A stretch of 40,843 bases of DNA from Verrucomicrobiota bacterium (GTDB lineage: Bacteria; Verrucomicrobiota; Verrucomicrobiia; Limisphaerales; SIBE01), in contig JAQBVM010000017.1 of NCBI GenBank assembly GCA_027623095.1, positions 1 to 40,843 of the forward strand, read 5' to 3'. Position 1 is the stretch's first letter. Each line of letters starts with the position of its first letter. Positions 9,338 to 16,861 of the stretch are shown here, piece by piece. A model generated the notes under the pieces. That model searched no databases, was not told the origin of the DNA, and saw only the letters and a program-made list of their open reading frames with translations. The position numbers and the translations under genes are program-made.

Positions 9338-10237
9338 TTAATCCCCCGTTTTCATCGTCCACATTCCTCGGGGCGCGTTCGTTGTTCCGGAGCCGACGGT
9401 ATCCGTGATCTTGAGGATGCTGGCGTGGCCGTCGAAGAAGAGGTAATTGAAACGCCTTCCGTGGAGGCCGTAGGCTTTTTCTCCCCATTGTTCCCGTCCG
9501 CCGACGGCGATTTGGAAAGGCGTTTGGTCTCCGTTCGAGGGTCCGGTGGGTCCTTGGGAGAACGACGGCCAGTCGTTCCCGGCGATGTTTCCACCTTCGG
9601 GTTGTTCGACGAGCAGCAGCGTGCCCGACGGATCGCCGACCACGCTCGCATTGTAGCCTCTGGGTTCCCAACTCGGCAATGTCCCTCCCGCGCTTCCGCG
9701 GAGGTTGTAGTAGATCCCCACGCCGTGAGTCGGGGGAGGCAGCGTAGAGGTGGATGTGCTTAAAACAAACCCCGGCCCGGCGTAGTTCATCGCATACGTT
9801 CTTCGTTGTCCAAACGTCGCCCAGGTGATGCTGATCTCTATTTTATCCGCGGGGCATCTCAGGATTTGAGGGATGGTGCTGCGATCAGCAATGCCACCGG
9901 AAACACCAACGAGCAAATCGGCTTCCGGCGCGCTGCCGCCGATGTATTTGTGAAGGTAATCGTCCCACGACAGTTGATATCGATAATCTCCGGTCGCAAA
10001 CGCGGAGGGCGGGTACATGTCGTCGTGATCGAGCGTGAAAAGGTTGAAGCCGAGACCCATCTGCTTTATGTGGGCCGTGCATTTGATTCGCTGCGCGCGC
10101 GCTTTTGCGCTTGCGAGCGAGGGCAGCAGCAGGCTGGCGAGAATCGCGATGATCGCGATGACGACCAGGAGCTCGATCAGGGTAAACGCCCGTTCGTCGT
10201 GGGACATTGAGCTAGGAAGTTGAAGGTTCGTGTCCAT
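9338..10237 (-). CDS. Type II pseudopilin-like protein with H-X9-DG motif
   Basis: A 299-residue protein with a type IV pilin/pseudopilin N-terminus: the prepilin peptidase motif RAFTLIELLVVIAIIAILA, with E at position +5 after the cleavage site, then a hydrophobic helix of about 20 residues. A beta-rich globular domain follows. Near the C-terminus the sequence HGRRFNYLFFDG is the H-X9-DG motif typical of a large pseudopilin-like family in Planctomycetes and Verrucomicrobia. It is expected at the inner membrane or in a pseudopilus after processing by a PilD-type peptidase; substrate or cargo is unknown. A second in-frame ATG at 10207 (MSHDERAF) would give a leader length more typical of pseudopilins. 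No secretion genes are adjacent, as is usual for these stand-alone copies. Confidence 0.9.
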   Translation of the reverse strand: MDTNLQLPSSMSHDERAFTLIELLVVIAIIAILASLLLPSLASAKARAQRIKCTAHIKQMGLGFNLFTLDHDDMYPPSAFATGDYRYQLSWDDYLHKYIGGSAPEADLLVGVSGGIADRSTIPQILRCPADKIEISITWATFGQRRTYAMNYAGPGFVLSTSTSTLPPPTHGVGIYYNLRGSAGGTLPSWEPRGYNASVVGDPSGTLLLVEQPEGGNIAGNDWPSFSQGPTGPSNGDQTPFQIAVGGREQWGEKAYGLHGRRFNYLFFDGHASILKITDTVGSGTTNAPRGMWTMKTGD

Positions 10238-10349
10238 GTCGAGGCGGCCACGTGGTTCGTCAATTCACAATGCCTCGGATACTCTCCGGATCAGAAGCCG
10301 TAGTGTGCGCGAGCACTTTCAAATTACAAGTCGTGCCTTTTGAGCGATT

Positions 10350-10727
10350 TCAAAGGGCCTTCGCCAGCGGCATAATTTCCTCAAAGTGTTTGTCGCAATG
10401 TTCCAACTCCAGTTTGTGCGTGACGGCACAGGCGGCGGTGATGATATCGCTGATGGGAACGTTGGTTCCGTTTTCCCGGCATCGCAATGCAAGTTTAGAA
10501 GCACACCGCCAAACCGGCGCATTCACGGGAATGCGCTCGATTTCCTTCTCCATTTCCGCCAGTTCACGCTTTTCCATTGCTCCGCGCGCGCCGTGCCACA
10601 ATTCGACCAGTGTGATGTCGCACCACGCCGCTTCACCGCTAAGTACCAGAACCTCTACATTGTCACCGGCCTCGGACTCGCGGTCGCGCAAGTACTCCAC
10701 CCAACTCGACGTGTCCACAAGTTTCAT
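10350..10727 (-). CDS. vapC: VapC-like PIN-domain toxin
   Basis: A 125-residue PIN-domain ribonuclease, toxin of a type II toxin-antitoxin pair. It opens with MKLVDTSSWVEYLR, placing the first catalytic aspartate at residue 5. Further conserved acids lie in ITLVELWHG (E42) and in VPISDIITAA (D near 93), followed by a C-terminal segment ending in a short helix. Length and motif order are normal for VapC. Its start overlaps the antitoxin stop by 4 bases, so translation is coupled. Known family members cleave specific tRNAs or rRNA; the target here cannot be read from sequence. Confidence 0.9.
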   Translation of the reverse strand: MKLVDTSSWVEYLRDRESEAGDNVEVLVLSGEAAWCDITLVELWHGARGAMEKRELAEMEKEIERIPVNAPVWRCASKLALRCRENGTNVPISDIITAACAVTHKLELEHCDKHFEEIMPLAKAL

Positions 10728-10948
10728 AGACGAGACGTGGGCTTGTCGGCTTCTCGCATCGCCTCAAGATCAGCTGGCGTCATGAAGTCGCGGAACTGTC
10801 CCCTCACCCGCGCATTCAATCTTTCCAATCGCTTAAGACGATTGAAACGCTCCACCGCAGTCACGATAGCCTCGCGTTTGGTTTTAGCGCCGGTGAATTT
10901 CATGGCCTCTTTCAGTGTTCCATCTGGAATATCAATCGTCGTTTTCAT
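10724..10948 (-). CDS. vapB: VapB-like ribbon-helix-helix antitoxin
   Basis: A 74-residue antitoxin paired with the downstream PIN toxin. The N-terminal half, MKTTIDIPDGTLKEAMKFTG followed by TKREAIVTAVERF, is the ribbon-helix-helix DNA-binding fold seen in VapB/CopG-type antitoxins. The C-terminal half (RGQFRDFMTPADLEAM) is the segment expected to wrap the toxin. It is expected to repress its own promoter, and an inverted repeat overlapping a good promoter lies just upstream (10951-10982). Confidence 0.88.
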   Translation of the reverse strand: MKTTIDIPDGTLKEAMKFTGAKTKREAIVTAVERFNRLKRLERLNARVRGQFRDFMTPADLEAMREADKPTSRL

Positions 10949-10950
10949 GC

Positions 10951-10982
10951 TTCCATAATATTTTGGAATGGAATCCTGTCAA
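10951..10982 (-). promoter_or_regulatory. vapBC promoter with overlapping inverted repeat
   Basis: Reading on the minus strand there is a perfect -35 TTGACA (10982-10977), a 16-base spacer, and -10 TATTAT (10960-10955), 6 bases before the vapB start codon. The leader would therefore be very short or absent. An inverted repeat, TTCCAT at 10951-10956 and ATGGAA at 10968-10973, covers the -10 and spacer. Position and symmetry suit an autoregulatory operator for the VapBC complex; the binding itself is inference. Confidence 0.6.
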
Positions 10983-11051
10983 TCAAGTCTGGGAAGCACC
11001 TTTAGGAATATCGGAAGGTCTGGAATGAAGGCGCGGTCTGTCGAGAAATGC

Positions 11052-13343
11052 TCACATCAAGTTCACGGGATCGATGTCAACTGTGAGGCGCACGTCCTCG
11101 GGGAGGGTCAGAGATTTTAGGACGGGGGCCAGTCGCTCGGTGAGCTTAGTCATGCGCGCCGTTCGCAACATGATTTGATACCGGTAATAGGTCTCCGCGC
11201 GAAGCAAGGGGGAGGGAGCCGGGCCCGCAATGATTAGGTCCGGGATTCCAGGAATTTCCTTTTCAATGAGTCGTTTCAGATGTTCTGCGGAGAATTTTGC
11301 CTTGTCCTCGTTCCGGCCGCGCAGCGTCAGCATCGCAGCACGGGCGATGGGCGGATATTTCAGTTGTTCGCGGAATTCGATCTCTTGTTCGTAAAATCCC
11401 AAAAAATCGTGGCGGCGCGCGTATTGAATCGCCGGATGGAACGGCGTGAATGCCTGCACGATGACCTCGCCCTCCACATCGCCGCGACCGGCCCGGCCCG
11501 CGACCTGCGTCAACAACTGAAACGTTCGCTCGGCGGCCCGAAAATCGGGCATATGAAGGCTAAGGTCCGCGTAGATGATCCCCACGAGCGTGACATTCGG
11601 AAAATGAAGCCCTTTGGCAATCATCTGGGTGCCGAGGAGAAGGTCAATCTTGCCGGTCCGGAAATCTCCCAGGATCCGACGGTAATCCTCTTTGCGTTTG
11701 AGCGTATCCGAATCCATGCGGACTGTGCGCGCCTCGGGGAAGAGTCGTGACAGGGTTTCCTCGACACGTTCTGTTCCGAGTCCGCCGAATCGGATCGCCG
11801 GGTTGCGGCACTTCGTTTCGGGGCAGATCTTTGGGGCTTCCGCGCTATGTCCGCAGATATGACAGCAGACGCTCTCGATTTTCCGATGATAGGTCAACGG
11901 AACGCTGCAATTCGGACAACCGGCTACAAAACCGCAGAGCGGGCATTGGAGTGAGGCGGCGTATCCGCGCCGATTTAGGAACAGCATTACCTGCTCTTTT
12001 CTCTCCAGCCGCCGCGCGATGGCCTCTTTGAGGACTGATGAAAATATCGGCACGCCCTTTTCGGCTTTTGCTTCGCTCCGCATATCTACGACGCGTACGA
12101 TCGGCATTCTTTTGTCGTCCGCGCGAACGGGCATTTCCAAAAGCGCGTATTTTCCCCTGCGCGCGTTGAAGTAGCTTTCCATCGACGGAGTGGCCGATCC
12201 GAGAACCACCACCGCGCCTTCGTCCGTTCCACGCTTCACCGCCACATCACGCGCGTGATAGCGCGGCGCCTCTTCTTGTTTGTAGGAATGCTCATGCTCT
12301 TCATCCACGATAATGAGACCGAGCGGATCCACCGGCGCGAAAATCGCGGAACGAGCGCCAATCACGATGCGCGCGCGGCCCTGTCGAATCTTGTGCCATT
12401 CGTCATGCCGTTCTCCGGATGAAAGATGGCTATGCAGCACCGCAACGAGCGTCCGAAGAGGTCCGGAACTAAAACGGGCTTTGAAACGTTCAACGGTTTG
12501 GGGTGTCAGCGAAATCTCCGGAACTAAAACAATCGCGCCTTTTCCGAGATTCAATGCGTGAGCGATCGCTTGGAGATAGACCTCCGTTTTACCGCTTCCG
12601 GTAACGCCGTGCAGGAGAAATGTGGCTGGGTCATCCGTCCGATTGCGCGCGGACGCCGCAGTTTCATTGCACGATGATTTCGGGATGATCTCAGCGGATG
12701 ATGCCGTAGATCGATCGAAGGCTTCTGTGATTCTCCTTAGGGCGATGGCCTGATCAGAGTTCAGTCCGAGCGATTGAGTCGGCAGGATCACTTCGTTCGC
12801 GTAAGGGTCCCTTTCAGAAATCTTGAGCTGGATGGAAACGAGGCCCAAGTCCTCGATCTTGCGGACCGTGGCGGAAGTGGATTGTGTCAAATCGAGCAAC
12901 TCGCGCAGTGGAAGTTCGCCGCGGCTCTGAACTACGTTCCAAAGCTCGGTCTGGCGCTTTGTCAATTTGGGAATTGCGTCTGCATGAGGCAGCGCACGCA
13001 CAAATAATCGTTCGCGCCATCCTTTCTGCTCCTTCCGGACCGTTTCCGGCAGAACGCTTTTCAATGCGGTCTCGGCCGGGCAGCAGTAGTAGTCGCCAAT
13101 CCATCGGGCCAGCCGCAGCACTTTGGCCGTCAGCAACGACTGGTTTCCGATTATTTTCAGGATTTGCCGGATATTTTCGTGTTCGGATTGTGCGCAGAGT
13201 GCGGTGACACTCCCAAGAACTTCGCGTCGGGAAAAAGGGACTTTGACACGAGTGCCGACTTCGATCTCATCCTCCAATTCTTCTGGAATGAGATAGTCAA
13301 ACTCCTTTCCAATCGCGATATCCAATGTCACCCGCGCAATCAT
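11052..13343 (-). CDS. priA: Primosomal replication-restart helicase PriA
   Basis: A 763-residue superfamily 2 DNA helicase that recognises stalled or repaired forks and reloads the replicative helicase. Counting from the ATG at 13343: N-terminal 3'-binding domain (VTLDIAIGKEFDYLIPEEL), Walker A GVTGSGKTEVYL around 246-257, DEEH box at 347-350, and then a zinc-binding insert with paired cysteines (CPLCGFVAGCPNC, CCHICG, CPETKC). Motifs QMIAKGLHFPNV and QVAGRAGRG follow, and a conserved C-terminal domain ends in VRLTVDIDPVNLM. A TTG 15 bases upstream is possible, but the ATG fits the family start. A poorly conserved Ser/Ala-rich insertion of about 25 residues precedes Walker A. It is a housekeeping gene, transcribed alone. 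Confidence 0.95.
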   Translation of the reverse strand: MIARVTLDIAIGKEFDYLIPEELEDEIEVGTRVKVPFSRREVLGSVTALCAQSEHENIRQILKIIGNQSLLTAKVLRLARWIGDYYCCPAETALKSVLPETVRKEQKGWRERLFVRALPHADAIPKLTKRQTELWNVVQSRGELPLRELLDLTQSTSATVRKIEDLGLVSIQLKISERDPYANEVILPTQSLGLNSDQAIALRRITEAFDRSTASSAEIIPKSSCNETAASARNRTDDPATFLLHGVTGSGKTEVYLQAIAHALNLGKGAIVLVPEISLTPQTVERFKARFSSGPLRTLVAVLHSHLSSGERHDEWHKIRQGRARIVIGARSAIFAPVDPLGLIIVDEEHEHSYKQEEAPRYHARDVAVKRGTDEGAVVVLGSATPSMESYFNARRGKYALLEMPVRADDKRMPIVRVVDMRSEAKAEKGVPIFSSVLKEAIARRLERKEQVMLFLNRRGYAASLQCPLCGFVAGCPNCSVPLTYHRKIESVCCHICGHSAEAPKICPETKCRNPAIRFGGLGTERVEETLSRLFPEARTVRMDSDTLKRKEDYRRILGDFRTGKIDLLLGTQMIAKGLHFPNVTLVGIIYADLSLHMPDFRAAERTFQLLTQVAGRAGRGDVEGEVIVQAFTPFHPAIQYARRHDFLGFYEQEIEFREQLKYPPIARAAMLTLRGRNEDKAKFSAEHLKRLIEKEIPGIPDLIIAGPAPSPLLRAETYYRYQIMLRTARMTKLTERLAPVLKSLTLPEDVRLTVDIDPVNLM

Positions 13344-13504
13344 CTTAAACGAGACCAAACCTCAAGGATCGCCACCGCCGTGTCGAGGTCAATATGACGC
13401 GGGAAGCGGGCCTATTTGGGTGGGGCGCCACGCTGGGGAGCCGTGACCTAGTCGTGAAGAGATCGAACAACAAGAGAAGCTGCAACGGAAACACCGAGGA
13501 ATCC

Positions 13505-13630
13505 CGAAACTCTCCGTTCCCACAACCCCATTTTAGGCGGGCCGGACGCCTCAAGGAGAATTCAGGGCTTCACAGCGCGGCGAAGCCCCAACCAAATGAG
13601 GGATTGATAGACGACGGAGTTCGCGGAAGG
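13505..13630. repeat. Diverged dispersed repeat, copy A2
   Basis: Same orientation as the copy at 8795-8915. Shared blocks include CAAGGAGAA, GGCTTCACAGCGCGG and AATGAGGG, with similar spacing and small indels. The relatedness is seen by eye; exact ends need alignment. No coding function is apparent. Confidence 0.6.
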
Positions 13631-13708
13631 AGAAGGACACGAATTCCGACTCGTTACGTTCGCAGCGCGATTCAGGGTTTCGTCAAATCTTCCGCCAGGT
13701 TCTGGAGT

Positions 13709-13740
13709 GCGGCAACGGAGCCTGCGCAGTTGCCGCTTTT
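13709..13740. repeat. Perfect 8-base stem hairpin followed by TTTT
   Basis: GCGGCAAC (13709-13716) and GTTGCCGC (13729-13736) pair perfectly across a 12-base loop, and TTTT follows at 13737-13740. On the plus strand this has the form of an intrinsic terminator, but no plus-strand gene ends here. It may instead be the structured core of the repeat family in this region. Confidence 0.5.
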
Positions 13741-13852
13741 GACATGGAACCAAGTTGTTTGGAAATCCCGAGCCCTCGGACTCGCCGACGCGAAAGCGGT
13801 GAATCGCTTTGCTCGTCACCGCAGTCCAAGAGGCTGCCGCGTTCATCAAAAT

Positions 13853-14066
13853 CTCGTCAAATTCTTCTGCATCGGATGCTTTTCATGTTGGCAGCGATTC
13901 ATATGGAATATCTCGGCCCTCTCTCGTTTCACGGAAGAAGGACGACACAAATTCCGACCTATTGCAACTTGGTCCTTTTCCGTAACCTGTCCTCAGTGGT
14001 CCACTTCCCAAAAATCTTCTCAAGAAAACAAGATTTCGGCTAACAGTGTTACACAGTGTCGCCCTA
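13853..14066 (+). repeat. Dispersed repeat, copy B1 (inverse of copy B2 at right edge)
   Basis: About 215 bases that align along their length with the reverse complement of 40617-40841. Long identical blocks include GGATGCTTTTCATGTTGG, CGGCCCTCTCTCGTTTCACG, GAAGGACGACAC and CCACTTCCCAAAAATCTTC. Identity looks around 80 percent by eye. In one frame both copies encode ISALSRFT-EGRH-FR, but neither has a proper gene around it. Confidence 0.75.
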
Positions 14067-14599
14067 CCGTAGTTGAGGTTTTAATACCAGATGGCGTCAA
14101 ATCGGTGGGCCAGTCTATACGGCGGAAGGCTTGCTTCGAATACGCTTGTTAAGAAGGGCTTCCGGAAATTCCGATCCGGGCGTGATTCGCTTTTATTGTC
14201 GGACTGCGCATTTCCCGCGATATTCCGCGTAGATGCCAGCGGCAATTCTGCGGGTGCCGAAGGATGCATAGAAGATGCAACATCATCCTGCCGCACCGAG
14301 TTTCTGGAATTGCACTTTTCATCTAACTCATCCGTCTTACGCGTCCGTGTCCGTGTCCGTTGAACCCTCGCTGACTCAATCCGGAGACCCCGCTTCTTCC
14401 ATTACTATCGGCAGAATCGTTACCCAAGTTTAGCCCACGAGAGCCTGATTCCTTCAGCCACCGCCCGGCTTCACTAGTAAGCTCAATTGATACCGTTCAA
14501 AGAACATCAATTGACTATCGGTTTTCCGAGAATCCTTGCGTTGCCGCCATTCCCGAAGAGAGAGTAGTGTCTGGCCATCTAACCAGTTGAAGCACCAAT

Positions 14600-16861
14600 A
14601 TGATCTTACGAACATTAGCCTCTTGCATTCTGGCTCTTACGATCTCGTCCGCCCGATCGGTGAGTATGAACGACATGGACCACGGTCCGTTTGTCTCCTG
14701 GACGATTCGAAATGGAAATAGTGTCACCTACAAAGGTATCGCAATCAAAGTCGGTTCGAACGATTTCGCCACTGTCTGTTTTGACACCGATCTGATGCGG
14801 CTTTCCGCCGCTTGGACGGGTGGATTCCTTGAGTGGTATCCTCAGCGCGATGGTCTTGAACGCGTGCCAAGCGTTCAGGGCGACGTGCAGTTCTCGACTG
14901 CGAGCGGGCCCGGTTGGTCGGCCTCGGGCACGTTCAAGGATCCTCGCGCACAGCCTTACGGTCCGTTGCCGGATAGTTGGGCGCATTACCGGGGGCTCTA
15001 TGTGAGCGGGGATAAGACAGTGCTTGCTTACTCAGTTGCCGATTGCGAGGTGATCGAATTGCCAGGCTTCGAAAGGATCGATGAGACGTCCTTCTTCACA
15101 CGCGCGTTTCGGTTAAACTCGAGTACGCGGGAGCTCACTCTCCGGGTCTGCAGTTTGCCGCCTTCGGACGGACAACGGCTTGTGCGGAGTTATCAGTCGA
15201 ATCAAGAATCGGTGGGGATCGCTCGTGTCTCCGCAAATGCGAGAGCCCGGAGCATCGGATTTCAGGGCCTGCCGGACAAAGCGCAGTGGATAATTCTTGA
15301 GGATCATCTCTGCCTAAAACTGCCTCCGTTTCAAAACCCAATTCAACTCAAGCTTTGGATTGGGCCCGAGATTAAAGAAACTGACGCCGCTGCTGAATCT
15401 GCGGAGAGTCTGTTGGCGGCGTTGACGAATGCTCCGGCGATTCCCGATCTTACCGAGTGTTGCCGGCCGGGACCGGCACGGTGGATGCCGGCTTTGACGA
15501 CAAAAGGAACCATGGGAGAGGAATTCGGGCCTCTTGCCGTAGATCAACTGCCGGTTCCTGAAAAAAATCCGTGGAACTCGTGGATTCGCTGCACCGGCCT
15601 AGATTTCCTGTCCGACGGACGGGCGCTGGTTGCCTCGGTGAGTGGAGACGTCTGGCTTGTTTCAGGGATTTCCGAGCAATTGGGAGACCTAGCATGGAAG
15701 CGTTTTGCGACGGGGTTGTATCAGCCGCTCGGGGTGAAGATTGTCAACGACGCGATCTTCGTTCTTGGCCGGGATCAAGTCACGCGATTGCACGACCTGA
15801 ACAACGACGGCGAGGCTGATTTTTATGAAAACTTCAATAATGACTCGATGGTGGCGGAGAATTTCCACGAGTACACGATGAATCTGGAGACGGACTCCAA
15901 GGGCGATTTTTATTATACGAAGGGGGCGCCTTGGCCGCCAAACGTCGAGACGCCGCACGCGGGTGTGTTGTTCAAACTGAGCAGGGATGGCAGGGAGCTG
16001 ACGCGGTTCGCGACCGGTTTGCGTGGTCCCAACGGTTTGGCGATTGGTCCGAATGACGAAATGGTGTTTAGCGACAACGAAGGTCACTGGGTGCCGACCT
16101 GTTGTGTTCATTGGGTGAAAAAGGGCGGGTTTTATGGGATGAAACCGACAGCGCACCAAGGGGCGACTCCTGAACAGTTTGAGGATCCGTTGTGTTGGAT
16201 TCCGCATGGAATCGACAATTCACCCGGTTCGCCCATTTGGATCCCGAAAGATCGTTGGGGTCCATTGGGAGGACAGTTGCTGCTGACCTCCTACGGAAAA
16301 TCCACTCTTTCCCTTGTGCTTCGCGAATCCGTTAGCGGCAAGATTCAGGGAGGTATTGTGAGACTGCCGCTGCGATTCGACTCTGGGCTAATTCGTGGAC
16401 GATTCAGTCCAATTGATGGGGGACTCTATGTGTGCGGCCTTCGCGTCTGGCAATCCACCGGAATCCGGTACGGCGCGCTGCATCGGCTCCGGTACACGGG
16501 CAAACCGTTCTATTTGCCGATCGATTTGAGAGCCAAACCGGATGGAATTTCGATCACTTTCGACACGCCCCTCGATCCGGAATTGTCGAGTGATTCTCAG
16601 GATTACAGCGTCGAACGGTGGAACTATCGCTGGATTGAAAGGTATGGTTCCCCGCATTATTCCGTGGATCAACCGGACCGCGAGGGGCATGACTCTTTAA
16701 CGATTCAGGCAGTTCGCCTAAGCGCGGACAAGACGACGGTCTTTCTGGAGATAACGGATATGCGGCCCGCCATGCAGATGAAAATCGCCTTCGACATCGC
16801 CGCTGCGGACGGCACACCGGTGCGGCACGAGATCTACAATACGATCAATCGCATCGATTAA
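14600..16861 (+). CDS. Secreted DUF6797 / beta-propeller protein
   Basis: A 753-residue exported protein. A signal peptide is visible (MILRTLASCILALTISSARS). Residues about 23-165 match the DUF6797 module common in Verrucomicrobia (MDHGPFVSWTI, NSVTYKGIAIKV, FDTDLMRLSAAWTGGF, WAHYRGLYVSGDKTVL). From about residue 320 a PQQ/sorbosone-dehydrogenase-like beta-propeller begins (WNSWIRCTGLDFLSDGRALV, then RLHDLNNDGEADFYENF, then FATGLRGPNGLAIGPNDE). Many relatives end in a haem c domain; I see no CxxCH here, so this copy probably lacks one. The family is linked to periplasmic sugar or polysaccharide oxidation, but the substrate is unknown. Its stop codon overlaps that of the convergent DUF1501 gene. 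Confidence 0.88.
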   Translation: MILRTLASCILALTISSARSVSMNDMDHGPFVSWTIRNGNSVTYKGIAIKVGSNDFATVCFDTDLMRLSAAWTGGFLEWYPQRDGLERVPSVQGDVQFSTASGPGWSASGTFKDPRAQPYGPLPDSWAHYRGLYVSGDKTVLAYSVADCEVIELPGFERIDETSFFTRAFRLNSSTRELTLRVCSLPPSDGQRLVRSYQSNQESVGIARVSANARARSIGFQGLPDKAQWIILEDHLCLKLPPFQNPIQLKLWIGPEIKETDAAAESAESLLAALTNAPAIPDLTECCRPGPARWMPALTTKGTMGEEFGPLAVDQLPVPEKNPWNSWIRCTGLDFLSDGRALVASVSGDVWLVSGISEQLGDLAWKRFATGLYQPLGVKIVNDAIFVLGRDQVTRLHDLNNDGEADFYENFNNDSMVAENFHEYTMNLETDSKGDFYYTKGAPWPPNVETPHAGVLFKLSRDGRELTRFATGLRGPNGLAIGPNDEMVFSDNEGHWVPTCCVHWVKKGGFYGMKPTAHQGATPEQFEDPLCWIPHGIDNSPGSPIWIPKDRWGPLGGQLLLTSYGKSTLSLVLRESVSGKIQGGIVRLPLRFDSGLIRGRFSPIDGGLYVCGLRVWQSTGIRYGALHRLRYTGKPFYLPIDLRAKPDGISITFDTPLDPELSSDSQDYSVERWNYRWIERYGSPHYSVDQPDREGHDSLTIQAVRLSADKTTVFLEITDMRPAMQMKIAFDIAAADGTPVRHEIYNTINRID

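Larger units (their letters stand above)
13344..14599. repeat. Repeat-rich intergenic region
   Basis: About 1.25 kb between priA and the DUF6797 gene without a believable gene; the longest frame is a repeat-derived shadow. It holds copy A2 of one dispersed repeat (13505-13630, matching 8795-8915), a strong hairpin at 13709-13736, and copy B1 of a second repeat (13853-14066, matching 40617-40841 in inverse orientation). A short CGTGTC tandem run lies at about 14340-14360. The part from about 14080 to 14599 should contain the promoter for the 14600 gene, but I see no clear element. I interpret the block as accumulated non-coding repeat DNA. Confidence 0.65.

Noticed and set aside
13394-14152. 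A 252-residue plus-strand open frame in the priA-DUF6797 gap
   Set aside because: It runs across two dispersed repeats, has no family resemblance and no ribosome site, and repeats of the same sequence elsewhere are frame-broken.
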